Below are positions 19,786-28,899 of a DNA stretch of 64,000 nucleotides, in pieces. Position numbers and translations under genes: made by a program. Under the pieces are notes generated by a model. It ran no database searches. It was not told where the DNA came from and saw only the letters and a program-made list of their open reading frames with translations. The DNA comes from Triatoma infestans. Its lineage: Eukaryota; Arthropoda; Insecta; Hemiptera; Reduviidae. Positions within the stretch are counted from its first letter, which is position 1, and each line of letters opens with the position of its first letter. The DNA lies in the NCBI GenBank assembly GCA_011037195.1, contig JAAEAF010004294.1:1-64000 (forward strand). Direction: 5' to 3'.

Positions 19786-20985
19786 TTTTATTACTTTCTC
19801 TTATTCCTGTAAGATAAAATATCATGATCGGGTAAATTTTTCATAAATACTTGTTTTCAGATCTCTTAAGAGTACGAAAAAATATCTTTAGGCTAATGAT
19901 CTTTTCGTATATGTATGTGTGAAAAATCAAACTTTGTTTGTTTCAGTTTTTCGCAATTTTCTCGAAACTCATTCCAATCATTTTTACTTTTTCTTACTCC
20001 TAGTAATCGTGCCAAATTTTCGATATCGAGTTGTCCTCCGGAAATATCCGTTTTGAGGTCCCCTGAGTCCAAAAAAGTGGTTTTTAGCAAATGGTCTGTA
20101 TGTGTGTGTATGTGTATGTGAACAGCATAGCGCAAAAACGAAAAATCGTAGAAAGTTAAAACTTGATATTCCGTTTTGATATCACCATGGGATCTGACAG
20201 TAGGTCAACGGTCAAAATTCCTCAACCGAAAATACCACTTTACTCGTTTTTTTTCTTCACTTTTTTGCATTTTTTTTCCAAAATGGCTCCAACGGTTCTC
20301 TTTAAACTTGGTATATCAACTGCACATACAAAGATCTACAAGTTTTATTTAAAACATTTCTCTGAGAAAATTAATTTAAGGGCTTTTTTGGGGGGGTGAG
20401 GGTGGGGGTACATTTTCCTCTTAAGTGCTATTTCATTTTACTATACAAATCTGTCATTTCAATATACTAATTAAAATTAAATGTGTTGTTGAAATTTCGA
20501 GTTTGAAAAAATCGGATAACCGGAAGTGCATTTTTACTGAAATGTATTTTTCAGTTTTCTGTTTTTTTTTTTTCGAAAACTGTTCCAACGGTTTTCTTTA
20601 AACTAGGAATATGAACTACACATATAAAGAGCTACAACTTATTTTTTTTGAAACATTTCTCCTGGTGAAGCCCTTTAAAGGGGCTTTTGGGGCAGGGGTA
20701 GGGTTATGTTTTTTTTTTCTAATGGGCTATCATAGTTGATTATACAATTCTACCATCCGAACAAAATTAATTAGAAATAAATAGATGGCCAAAATTCCTT
20801 AGTTTCAAGAAAATTAGTAAACCAGAAGTGCGCTTTTACTGAACATATTCAGTTTTGGACGAACTCCAAAAAATTTCATCAAATTTCGTACACAAACCAT
20901 AAAATTTGTCAATTAGATACAATTTGGAAAACTGGAGTAACTGGAGAAAACTGGAGTGTTTCACAGCAGATTTTTCTTATTCAAA
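19786..20985 (+). repeat. Rep1: partial copy followed by a near-complete copy
   Basis: A first leader starts near 19790 (attactttctcttattcctg). A second palindromic end (tactttttcttactcctagt) starts at about 19985 and leads into the full body: leader to ~20240, monomer 1 ~20245-20545, monomer 2 ~20546-20848, then a shortened third unit. It ends at a hairpin remnant (gagtgtttcaca near 20960). Each monomer begins with a T run, then ggctccaacg-gttttctttaaact, and ends with ccggaagtgcnnttttactga. Confidence 0.82.
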
Positions 20986-21320
20986 TATTGATCTATCAGT
21001 TTTATTTGAAACATCGAGGAAAATTGAGTTTTTGGAGGTTCGGATTTTTGGGGGCAGATCATTTTTCTAAAGTACCCCTTCAATATAATAAATTTATCAC
21101 CTACATAATATTAAGGTAAAGTAGAAGCTTCCGTAGATTCAAATTTGAAGAAAATCGATTAACCAAATGTGCGGCTTGGCTAAATAAGTTTTTTGAGTTT
21201 TTTGGAATTTTGTCGAATAAAAAGCTAATGCGATTTCCTTTAAATTTGGAATTCTAACAGATATAAACGTATCACTTTTATTTGAAACTTATTTCTGGTA
21301 ACATTTATTGTTGGGGGGGG
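20986..21320 (+). repeat. Rep1-related variant monomers
   Basis: Words such as cacttttatttgaaacttat, gttcggatttttggggg and agaaaatcgattaaccaaat show a diverged Rep1 relative of the same type as 25870-25985 and 27541-27860. Confidence 0.55.
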
Positions 21321-21584
21321 TTTTGACGAACAAGTCCAGTAACAATCTTAATTAACTGGTCCTATTTAGTTACATTAGAATATATTATAGAAGTTTTGAG
21401 AAGGAATCACTTAAAAATTTATTATTACAGTTACCAGTGTGGAAAAAAAGTTATTGATGAAAATAATCAAAAAAGGAACTGAAAAACCTTCTGTGATGTA
21501 CAAGAAAGAGGGGCGAGAGTGAGGTACTAAATTTGAGGTTGCATCAAGGTCGCTGTGGAGGGAGAAATTATACGTACATGCACA

Positions 21585-21592
21585 TATATAAG
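21585..21592 (+). promoter_or_regulatory. TATA box of cuticle gene 1
   Basis: TATATAAG, 71 nt upstream of the ATG. The equivalent boxes of genes 2 and 3 lie 74 and about 83 nt upstream. The arthropod initiator word TCAGT occurs at 21627-21631, somewhat farther than the usual 30 nt. Confidence 0.65.
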
Positions 21593-21655
21593 GGCATATA
21601 ATAGCTACCCTAACTTGTGTATTACATCAGTATTATACTAGCAACAACTAACATT

Positions 21656-22848
21656 ATGTACAAGGTAAGAATGGTCTGGATTTGTGAATACTTTACGTCA
21701 TGTGTTATGTTTAGTGAGGCTAAATTTCACTTACTTTTTATTGGTGATCATAGTTCGTAGTTCTTGCCGCCGTCTTGGCCTACGCTAACGCTGGAGGTCT
21801 CTCACTTTTAGATGAAACATTCGTCCAGAAAAATTAATGTTGAGAATTCTAGGGAAGTTCCAGGGGTAGCATTTCTAGAAAATTCCCAATTGAGAATTTC
21901 AATATAAAGCCCAATAAATGCATTCCAAAGAAGACGTTTCTTGTAGAAAATCTATTATCTAGAAGTGCAAATTTAACAGTGAGAAGATTAGATTCTTTTA
22001 TGTGATAGTGCACTGCGACCTGAAAGATCTATTGTGCCTCCCCCGAGCACTCCGGCCTCCGAGCAATGTAGTCTAGCTACAGACAACACTGTCCATCACC
22101 GGAGTAGTGCGCTGTAGAAGTTCCTAGGAACAGAAAATCTCCGGGACCTCTGTGTGGAATTGAGCCAAACCCTTGCCTTAATGAGCAGATTACATAATGC
22201 AACACTTTAGTTCCACATTATATATATTGCACCATATTTTTTTAAAAAAGCTTATTTCACTAAAACAAAATTAATAAATTAATAAAAATAATCAATTAAG
22301 GACTAATAAATTAATGTTTTCTCTTTTTCTTTTTTTAACAGTTCGTAGTTCTTGCCGCCGTCTTGGCCTACGCTAACGCTGGAGGTTTGTACGGAGTCGG
22401 AGTACCAGCTGTGGCCACCACTTATGCTGCCGCTCCAGTAGCCTATGGACATGTTGCCGCTCCAGTAGCCTATGGACATACCGCCGTACCTGCCGCTGTC
22501 ACCTCACAATCTTCAAACATCCTCAGAAGCTTTGGCAACTTGGGACAAGTCTCCACCTACACCAAGACTGTTGACACTCCATTCTCCAGTGTAAGGAAAT
22601 CCGATGTACGTGTATCCAACCCTGGTCTCGCCACCGTTGCACATGCTCCAGTTGCCTATGCTGCCCCAGCTGTAGCCACATATGCTCATGCCGCTCCAGT
22701 TGTCGCCGCTAGGGCTTATGCTCCAGCCGTAGCTGCTGTCGGACATGCTCCTGTAGCTCATGCTGGTCTTCTTGGTGTTGCCTACTCCGCTGCTCCAGCA
22801 GTGTCTCATCTTGCTTTCGATGGATTTGGTGCTCACTACGCTTGGTAA
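21656..22848 (+). CDS. Alanine-rich cuticle protein gene 1 (cuticle protein 16.5-like)
   Basis: Two coding exons: 21656-21664 (ATG TAC AAG, donor GTAAGA) and 22342-22848 (acceptor ttttttaacag), giving 171 residues. The 9-nt first exon is typical of insect cuticle genes; the same exon 1 recurs in both paralogues. The signal peptide [16 protein letters not shown] (1-16) is cut by the intron after residue 3. The mature protein is low-complexity Ala/Val/Pro/Tyr/His with AAPVAYGH repeats (about 33-49), a less repetitive central block (about 57-97, [20 protein letters not shown] then [12 protein letters not shown]), more [15 protein letters not shown] repeats, and the end GFGAHYAW. Such proteins are secreted by epidermis and packed with chitin. 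No R&R chitin-binding consensus is seen. The central block is the likely family domain (retinin-like/CPLC type is possible; not tested). Intact; no polyadenylation AATAAA found nearby. Confidence 0.88.
21754..21798 (+). pseudogene. Exact 45-bp copy of the start of cuticle exon 2, inside intron 1
   Basis: Identical over 45 bases to 22342-22386 and preceded by an AG (21752-21753). If used as an acceptor, it would give a 30-residue product: the signal peptide, GG, a dozen foreign residues and a stop. It joins at 21799 to the intron block shared with gene 2 (45618 on), which there has no exon copy. Confidence 0.85.
21799..22341 (+). repeat. Intron block shared by cuticle genes 1 and 2
   Basis: Homologous to 45618-46144: both start ctctcacttttagatgaaac, continue through ttctagggaantttccaggg, include the same minus-strand SINE A copy, and end at the exon 2 acceptor. 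It is duplicated gene DNA, not an independent repeat. Confidence 0.85.
22010..22205 (-). mobile_element. SINE A, subfamily 2, in intron of cuticle gene 1
   Basis: The minus-strand body (ttcctaggaacttctacag, ggtgatggacagtgttgtct) matches SINE A. The 3' part instead has caatagatctttcaggtcgc, as do the copies at 45835 and 58690. The box B area is decayed. The copy in gene 2 is at the corresponding place. Confidence 0.8.
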
Positions 22849-23100
22849 AAGAACAAAAAACAAAAAATCGTCACTTATAAATTTCATCCCTAATTTCCAC
22901 CCCTTCCTTGAATTTTAGGAGCGCTAGCCACATTTGAACCTCGCAAAATTTATTTATTTCATTATTTATTAATCCTAGTCTCTCCGTTAAAAAAATTAAT
23001 TTGTACCATACATTTCAGTTAGTAAAATTTTAATATTCAAAAACTGTTTCATTTTTAAATATTTCCTCTGCGTATTCTTACCCAAAAAATGCGGTATGAA
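22849..23100 (+). other. 3' flank of cuticle gene 1
   Basis: Presumed 3' untranslated region: T-rich, no canonical AATAAA; several attaatt/atttatt words. Confidence 0.4.
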
Positions 23101-23102
23101 AT

Positions 23103-23226
23103 AACTGTGGCGGATGTGGTGTAGTGGTTATGAGCATGGACTTGAAAGTGCGAGGACACCAGTTCGAGTCCCGCGTATAACTGCTAAATTTTATATTTGT
23201 TAAAAAATTTTATTAGTAAAGTAATA
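23103..23226 (+). mobile_element. SINE B, 3'-truncated copy
   Basis: ggcggatgtggtgtagtggt, box B agttcgagtcc and gtataactgctaaattttat match SINE B. It stops after attagtaaagtaa and lacks the distal body. Confidence 0.8.
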
Positions 23227-23379
23227 CACGAATTTCTTTTATTGCACTCACACATTTAATTAGCAATTTTCTTCAAACTTAAGATTTTTACTATACATTG
23301 AATTAGATATTATTTAGATAAATATAAATTAGATATTAATTTTTATATGTATATATAATTTGATATTATTTAGGTGGTC

Positions 23380-23510
23380 GAACTTACAAAATATTGAGGG
23401 TGACAGTTGAACGGGAAGTCTGACACACATTTGTCGTGGTTGGTTACGCAGAGCTGGAAGCTACCATGGAAAATATCTCTGTCACCCCATTCCCTATAAC
23501 CCTGCAAAAA
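23380..23510. repeat. Fragment related to the compact hammerhead-like element
   Basis: tggttacgcagagctggaag and atctctgtcacc recall 42440-42475 (ggttccgcagagctggaaag). No hammerhead core is visible here. Confidence 0.4.
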
Positions 23511-23659
23511 TTTAATTTTTCCATTAAATTGTAAATAAAAGTAATAGTCATTATGTATAGGTAATTAATTTACCAAATTAGAAAAAAATAGTTTGTTTTT
23601 GAGAAAATCGTAAAAATTGAAAAAATTAATTAAATCAAAAAATATGCATCTAATGACGA

Positions 23660-25490
23660 ACTATTTTTACTTTCTCTCACTCCTTCCTAGTAAAGAGAAA
23701 GTATTGTAATCGTGTCAAAATTTTCGATATCGAGTTTTCACCGGAAATATCCGTTTTGAGGTCCCTTGAGTCCAAAAAAGTGGTTTTTAGCAAATGGTCT
23801 GTGTGTATATGTATGTATGTTTGTGAACAGCATAGCTTAAAAACAAAAAATCTTAGAAAGCTTGAAACTTGATATTCCGTTTAGGTATCACCACGTTATC
23901 TGTCAATATTCCTCAACCGGAAGTACTACTTTACTAGTAATTTTTTTTTTTTGCTTTTTTTGCAATTTTCTCAAAAATGGCTCCTACGATTTTCTTTAAA
24001 CTTGTTATATGAACTTACACATACAAAGAGTTACAACTTTTATTTGAAACATTTCTCCGGGAAAATGAATTTAAGGGCACTTTTGGGAGAGGGGTGGGGG
24101 TTAGGTTTTCATCTAAAGTGCTATTTCAGTTTATTATTAGAATTCTGTCATCTAAATAATATTAATTAAAATTAAATGTGTCGTTGAAATTTGGAGTTTG
24201 AAAAAAAATCGGATGACTGGAAGTGCGTTTTTTACTGAAATGTATTTTTTAGTTCTTGGTATTTTCTCGAAAACGGCTCCAACGATTTTCTTTCAATTAG
24301 GAATGTGAACTACACATATAGAGAGCTACAACTTTTATTTGAAACATTTCTCTTGGTGAAGTCATTTTAGAGGGCTTTTGGGGGAGGAGTAGGGTTATGT
24401 TTTTCTCTAAAATGCTATCATAGTTTATTATACATTTCTACTATCTAAAAAAAAAAAATTAATTAGAAATAAATAGATGGCCAAAATTCCGAGTTTCCAG
24501 AAAATTAGTAAACCGGAAGTACGCTGTTACTGAACATAGTTTTCAGTTTTCTACGAAATCCAACGAATTTCATCAAATTTGGTACACAAACTCTAAAGCA
24601 GGCTACAAACTATGCATGTATTCGCGATGCCTGATTCGTCCAGTTCTTTGGAGTTCGTAGTAATTCGCAAACAGAGCATACAGACTCTACGTTTGTTCAA
24701 GATTCGTATGCGTGATGCGTGATTTATCCATGTTCGTTCGCAGTTTCAAATTAGTTCACAGAAATTTGTGAGCACGAGCACGAGCCTATATATTAATTAT
24801 TTCAGTAAGTACATGTATATTATTGTTTAAATTGTATGTACATATTTCTGCTCTGAAAATATGGAGAGTGACAATGATCTGGCAATAGCTAGTGCTGTTT
24901 TTTATAATCATGGCGCAAAAGAAGAAGAAGTTTTTAAACAAACGGAAAAAACGCAGATGGTAGAGTGTATCACTATTAAAAAATAGAGACAGGTAATTAT
25001 TAAGTTCATACGATTCAATCTCTGTGGTCAGTTCTATACGAAAAAGCATCAAACCACTCCTCGTATTTTTGCCTGTTGTCTTCTTCGGCCTTTGGTTTTA
25101 ATTATCCTTAAAAAAAAAAAAGAACGCGGAATTAAATGTAAACATAACCACCTCGAACAAACTAGAGCGCACAACGAATGGACGAATTAACTACGAACAT
25201 AGCCCGAACTTTGGCAAATCAGCGGTTCGTGCTGATGCGCAGCCTTTGATATTCGTCAATTTACCGCTCTTTAGAGCGAATTACTATGCGCACAGGAATC
25301 ATGTTGTTTACGAATTGATTTTTAACAAACAAGTCCCTACATACTATTCGTGAACCGGCCGCGATTTACGCATCACGCATCATGAATCGCGAAGACATGT
25401 ATACATGTCTGTAGCCGCTTTAAAATCTGTCAATTACAATTTTGAAAAGTGGAGTAAGAGAAAGTTGTGTGAGTGTTTCACACCAGATTT
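23660..25490 (+). repeat. Rep1 copy split by a DNA transposon
   Basis: The palindromic end at about 23669-23703 is followed by the leader (ttttcgatatcgagttttca, tccgttttgaggtcccttga), monomers at about 23935-24240 and 24241-24535, and the last unit to 24597. It resumes at 25420 with ctgtcaattacaattttga and ends at the hairpin gtgtgagtgtttcacac (about 25465-25482) and a T run of over 20. Removing 24598-25419 restores the usual Rep1 wording. Confidence 0.82.
24598..25419. mobile_element. ~820-bp Harbinger-like DNA transposon remnant
   Basis: The ends are inverted and imperfect: left gcaggctacaaactatgcat, right reverse complement gcggctacagacatgtatac. Sub-terminal cgtgatgcgtgat-type words recur at both ends. 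A forward reading near 24862 gives MESDNDLAIASAVFYNHGAK, then in a shifted frame a basic NKRKKRRW run. This recalls the N-terminal part of Harbinger transposases, but no catalytic part exists. Assignment to Harbinger is tentative. Confidence 0.6.
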
Positions 25491-25559
25491 TTTTTTTTTT
25501 TTTTTTTTTTACTAATAATCTTGTTATCAAGGGAATTTTTATTTTCAAGCTTCGCGAAT

Positions 25560-25979
25560 AAATTTTTCTTACTTTCTCTTGCTTTTAGTAAGACGAAGTA
25601 TTGGTATCGTGTCAGTTTCAAAATTGAGTTTCACCGGAAATATATGTTTTGGGGTCCTCTGAATACGAAAAAATGTTTTTAGCGAATGATCTGTGTGTGT
25701 GTTTACAGAATATATCAAAAATTACAAGTCGCAGGAAGTTCAAATTTGATATTCCTTGGTATTCCACTTCCATCGCTTCAGACAAGAAATTTTCGCATAA
25801 AATCCATCGACTCCAACGATTTTCTTGAAACTTCATGTTCTATCTACCCACGGTTCTATCTAACCTACTACCTATCATTTTTATTGGAAACATTTTCCGG
25901 GAAAAGAAAATTGATTTTTGGAGGCTCTGGGGGGAATAGTAGCGGATATGGTTCCTCTAAAGTACTACTTCCTATAATA
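25560..25979 (+). repeat. Rep1 variant, leader and first monomer
   Basis: The palindromic end ttactttctcttgcttttag near 25568 starts a variant leader (tgttttggggtcctctgaat, acaagtcgcaggaagttcaa). The monomer is related to that at 27541. It is interrupted at 25986 by a retrotransposon. Confidence 0.7.
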
Positions 25980-25985
25980 TATGGT

Positions 25986-26774
25986 AGTCGTGGCGTTACA
26001 ACTCTGCGCTAGGGAGATTATAAGGCAAAGGATAGTGGGTAGAAGAGTGGCCGTATACTCCGACAGTCAGGCAGCCCTGAAGGCACTTTCCTCACACCAA
26101 ATAGTCTCAAGACTGGTGTGGGACTGCCTACTTGCCCTCACCGAGGTGGGTACTCGGAATAAACTGACACCCGCCTGGGTGCCGGGACATGCGGGGTTCC
26201 TGGGCAATGAGAGGGCGGGTGCCCTAGCGAGGGAGGGATCGCAGGATACCTTTATAGGCCCCGAACCCTTCTACGGCTTGTCCAGGAGCCTCATTTAAAC
26301 TTCTATCAGGGGTTGGGTAGAAGAACAGCGTCTGCATTGGTGGGAGGGAACACCAGGACAGAGGCAGGCAAAGCTCTTTATCAAAAGACATTTGCCTAAA
26401 TTTACCACAGACCTACTGAGCCAGACCCGAAGGGATATAAGCTTAATTGGGGGTCTACTAACAGGGCATTGTAGGCTGAACAGACACACGCACCACCTAC
26501 AACTTGCGGATAGTGCGGTATGCCGATTCTGCAAGATAGAGGAGGAGACCCCGGTGCACATCCTTTGTGAGTGCGCCGGCCTGGCGGGGATTAGGTTTCT
26601 TCAATTGGGGACGGGCAATCCCGAAGCTGGAAGCTTCATGACGGAGCCGCTTTGCTAGGATTGATTAGGAAGGCAAAGCTGGGGGCCGTTCTGTAACATA
26701 AGGGGATCCACAATAGACCTCGATTTGTAGGTCGCAGTGGAATGAGGCTCCCCCCTCCCGCTTCTATTCTATTC
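25986..26774 (+). pseudogene. I-like non-LTR element: RNase H and C-terminal knuckle
   Basis: Frame 1 (to 26298) reads RRVAVYSDSQAALKALSSHQ, LVWDCLLALTEVGTRNK, AWVPGHAGFLGNERAGALAR: the DSQAALKAL and PGH steps of RNase H. A stop and frameshift follow. Frame 2 (26392-26658) reads LLTGHCRLNRHTHHLQL and a CRFCKIEEETPVHILCEC knuckle. The 3' UTR ends at ttctattctattc. TATGGT at 25980-25985 and 26775-26780 may be the target duplication. 5'-truncated; of the five copies of this subfamily it is the best preserved. Confidence 0.85.
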
Positions 26775-26817
26775 TATGGTTACGTCATAAATAATATTAA
26801 TATACATTAGAAGCATT

Positions 26818-27540
26818 GATCATCATCATCACCACCATTCAGCGGCACTATAACTCATTGCTGAGTCTTGGCCTCCTCACCAATTCCCGCCAGTCAGTTC
26901 TGTTCTGTACGGCTGCTCTTCAGTACGTGATATCCAATACCGTCCTCGCATCACCAGGAACACTGTCCATCCAACGCAATTTCGGCCTCCCCACTCTCCT
27001 CGTACCATGGAGGTGCTCCTCGCACCTTTTTCGGAATGTCACCTAACCACACGTCCAGCCCACTGAAGTCTAGCCAACTTCATAAATTTGACCACGTCTA
27101 TTTCTTTAAACAGTGCATATAGCTCCTGATTTCTTTCGAGACCTCACCACTCCTGTCCCACACGTACTGGCTGAAAATTCGCCGCAGTATTTTCCTTTCG
27201 AAAACTAGGAGGCCTCTCTCATCTATCTTAGCGGTGGTCCAGGTTTGGAGCCGTATGTTAAGACTGGGCGGATCAGGGTCTTATACAGTCTCAGTTTCGT
27301 CTGCCTTGCTATCAGGTGACTTCCCATGTGCTTCCGAAGCCCGAAAAAAGCATCTGTTAGCCGCTACAATCCTTCGCTTTATTTCGGCTGACGCGTAACC
27401 AGGTAGCCCAGGTACACAAACTCGTTCACATTTTCAAATGTATGGCAGCCAATTATCACCTTATTTGTGATTGGTCTATTCCGACCTGTGACCATGTACT
27501 TTGTCTTATTTTCGTTGATAGTGAGTCCCATCCTTCTAGC
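26818..27540 (-). pseudogene. RTE-like non-LTR element 3' part with (ATC)n tail
   Basis: The minus strand, with frameshifts, reads TKYMVTGRNRPITN, FENVNEFVYLGYLV, GLRKHMGSHLIARQTKLRLY, KTLIRPVLTYGS and further decayed blocks. These are the post-catalytic part of an insect endonuclease-RT polyprotein. The 3' end is a short trinucleotide tail (catcatcatcatc on the plus strand at 26818), typical of RTE-type elements rather than poly(A). A second copy of the same 3' end is at 59647. Confidence 0.8.
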
Positions 27541-27865
27541 TGGGAAAGAAAATTGCTTTTTGGAGGCTCTGGGGGAATAGTAGCGGATATGCTTTCCTCT
27601 AAAGGTCTACTTCACTATAATATATGCTTTTATCACATACATAATATCATAATAGACATTAGAATTCCAAATTTGAAGAAAATCAGCTGATCAAAAGTGC
27701 GATTTTACAGTATAGGTTTTCCAGTTTATTTTTTTTTGGAATTTTCTCGAAAACGGCTATAAGCGATTTTCTTTAATGTAGGAATGCTTGCTGCATAGAT
27801 AGAAACGTATCACTTTTATTTGAAATATTTCTCTAATAAAAATTTATTTAAGTTGTGTATATTGG
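27541..27865 (+). repeat. Rep1 variant monomer
   Basis: Starts tgggaaagaaaattgctttt and repeats, with changes, the block at 25900-25985 (ggaggctctggggg, aatagtagcggatatg). It continues through ttctcgaaaacggctataag to about 27850. Because the same block appears on both sides of 25986-27540, this part of Rep1 is itself duplicated. Confidence 0.65.
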
Positions 27866-28010
27866 AGCTGTGTCAGTTAATTAAATTTCAATTTGCACAA
27901 GCTTGTTTGGTTTTGTTATAAAGTACTGCAATACTGGCTTCAAAACTGCAATACTGGATAACATCCAGTTTATTTTATCCGTCATAGCATGCATATTGAT
28001 TTTGTTCCCT

Positions 28011-28040
28011 GACTAGTTTCGGATTTTCATTTATCTTCAG
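28011..28040 (-). ncRNA. Hammerhead-like core, family B (left arm of B-1)
   Basis: Minus strand: CTGAAGA (fits CUGANGA), a weak helix II region (taaatgaaaatcc), GAAAC, then TAGTC. Helix II has lost pairing relative to the plus-strand partner. Confidence 0.55.
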
Positions 28041-28164
28041 AGCAAATTCACTAAGTTTGTGTAGAGTGTTCACTTCAACGAAATGTTTCTGTTAGACTTA
28101 CACTTGTTGGTTGCATATATATGTTATCTGTATGTAAATATGTAACGGACTTGATGAATTTGCT

Positions 28165-28194
28165 CTGACGATGGATGAAAATCCGAAACCGGTC
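28165..28194 (+). ncRNA. Hammerhead-like core, family B (right arm of B-1)
   Basis: CTGACGA, helix II GGAT-gaaa-ATCC (4 bp), GAAAC, CGGTC. CCGG between GAAA and TC is self-complementary. The bases just outside (ttgct / aggaa) can form a short helix I with one mismatch. This is the cleanest B-type core. Confidence 0.68.
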
Positions 28195-28339
28195 AGGAAC
28201 AAAACCGATATGCATGCTACGAAGGATAAAATATCGAAACCACATAAGGTTTTACAATTAAAATCCTCATCAACATTTCTATGGCCAGCCCAACAAAGTA
28301 TTGCAACGTTGCGATTTTAAAGTAAATTTCTTAATTAAA

Positions 28340-28500
28340 TTGTATTAATAAGAATTAGAGAAAATTTGTGTGAGTGTTTCATACCAGATTTTTTTTTTCT
28401 TTTCTTTTCGAATTCAGATATATCAAAATTTTAAAGCTGAATTTGGAAAACTTGACATAATCGGAATACTTTCTCTTTAGTAGCAACAGTAAATAATAAA
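28340..28500. repeat. Rep1 ends, two fragments
   Basis: 28350-28400 is the forward hairpin end (tgtgtgagtgtttcatacca, then a T run). 28425-28482 resembles a reverse leader end (cttgacataatcggaatact, ttctcttt). Confidence 0.6.
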
Positions 28501-28788
28501 GGATTATAATTGTATCTGGCAGCAATTACAGAGGACTTAGTTAATAAGTAAATTTCCCTAATAAGATTTATTTTTTTTTTTGTTGACTTTTGCTGAAACC
28601 ACAGCTTAAACCAAAATTAATCTTATGATTATCAAAAGACAGAGAAGTTACTTTAATTTCTCTTACTTCACTAAGAAGGACTGAAGGAAATTGAAGTTTT
28701 CATATTACATTTACAGAGGTAATGGTAAGAGTGTTTAGAACATGCCAAAGTAGCTAAGTCAGAATAATAAGATTAAAATGGTTACAGG
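28501..28788. other. Unassigned AT-rich spacer
   Basis: No gene seen. Confidence 0.35.
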
Positions 28789-28895
28789 TTTTTTTTTTTT
28801 TTTGGACTTTAAAATAAAGCAAATGATTTCAAATTTGAAATCTTTAAAATGCTTTTTATTACTACACTTTGATCTTAGCCAAAAGGCCGAGAAGC
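28789..28895 (-). pseudogene. U2 snRNA 5'-end fragment fused to a poly(A)-ended sequence
   Basis: On the minus strand, 28895-28860 matches the first ~36 nt of U2 snRNA after its initial bases (GCTTCTCGGCCTTTTGGCTA, AGATCAAAGTGTAGT). The match stops abruptly, followed by about 55 nt of unrelated AT-rich sequence and an A run of 16 or so at 28804-28789. The branch-site-binding GUAGUA part is cut within, so it cannot be a functional U2 gene. A template-switch product of LINE reverse transcription is the likely origin. Confidence 0.85.
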
Positions 28896-28899
28896 AACT

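Larger units (their letters stand above)
27930..28245. mobile_element. Compact hammerhead-like element, inverted pair (copy B-1)
   Basis: Two oppositely oriented arms of about 90 bp surround a ~130-bp centre. The left arm (minus) and right arm (plus) each carry the sequence from gcatgcatat/atatgcatgc inward to the hammerhead-like core and gaatttgctctga. Outer words atccgtcatagcatgcatat and atatgcatgctacgaaggat match copies at 53478 and 37560. Confidence 0.72.

Noticed and set aside
22513..22887. Minus-strand open stretch antisense to cuticle exon 2 (also 46304-46627 and 52143-52479 in the paralogues)
   Set aside because: Produced by the biased codon composition of the alanine-rich exon; it recurs as a shadow in all three genes.
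25473..25682. Forward 69-codon open stretch starting in the T run
   Set aside because: Poly-Phe from the Rep1 terminal T run followed by Rep1 leader; Rep1 is noncoding in all copies.
28860..28895. Functional U2 snRNA gene
   Set aside because: Only 36 nt of the 5' end is present; the rest is unrelated and poly(A)-ended.
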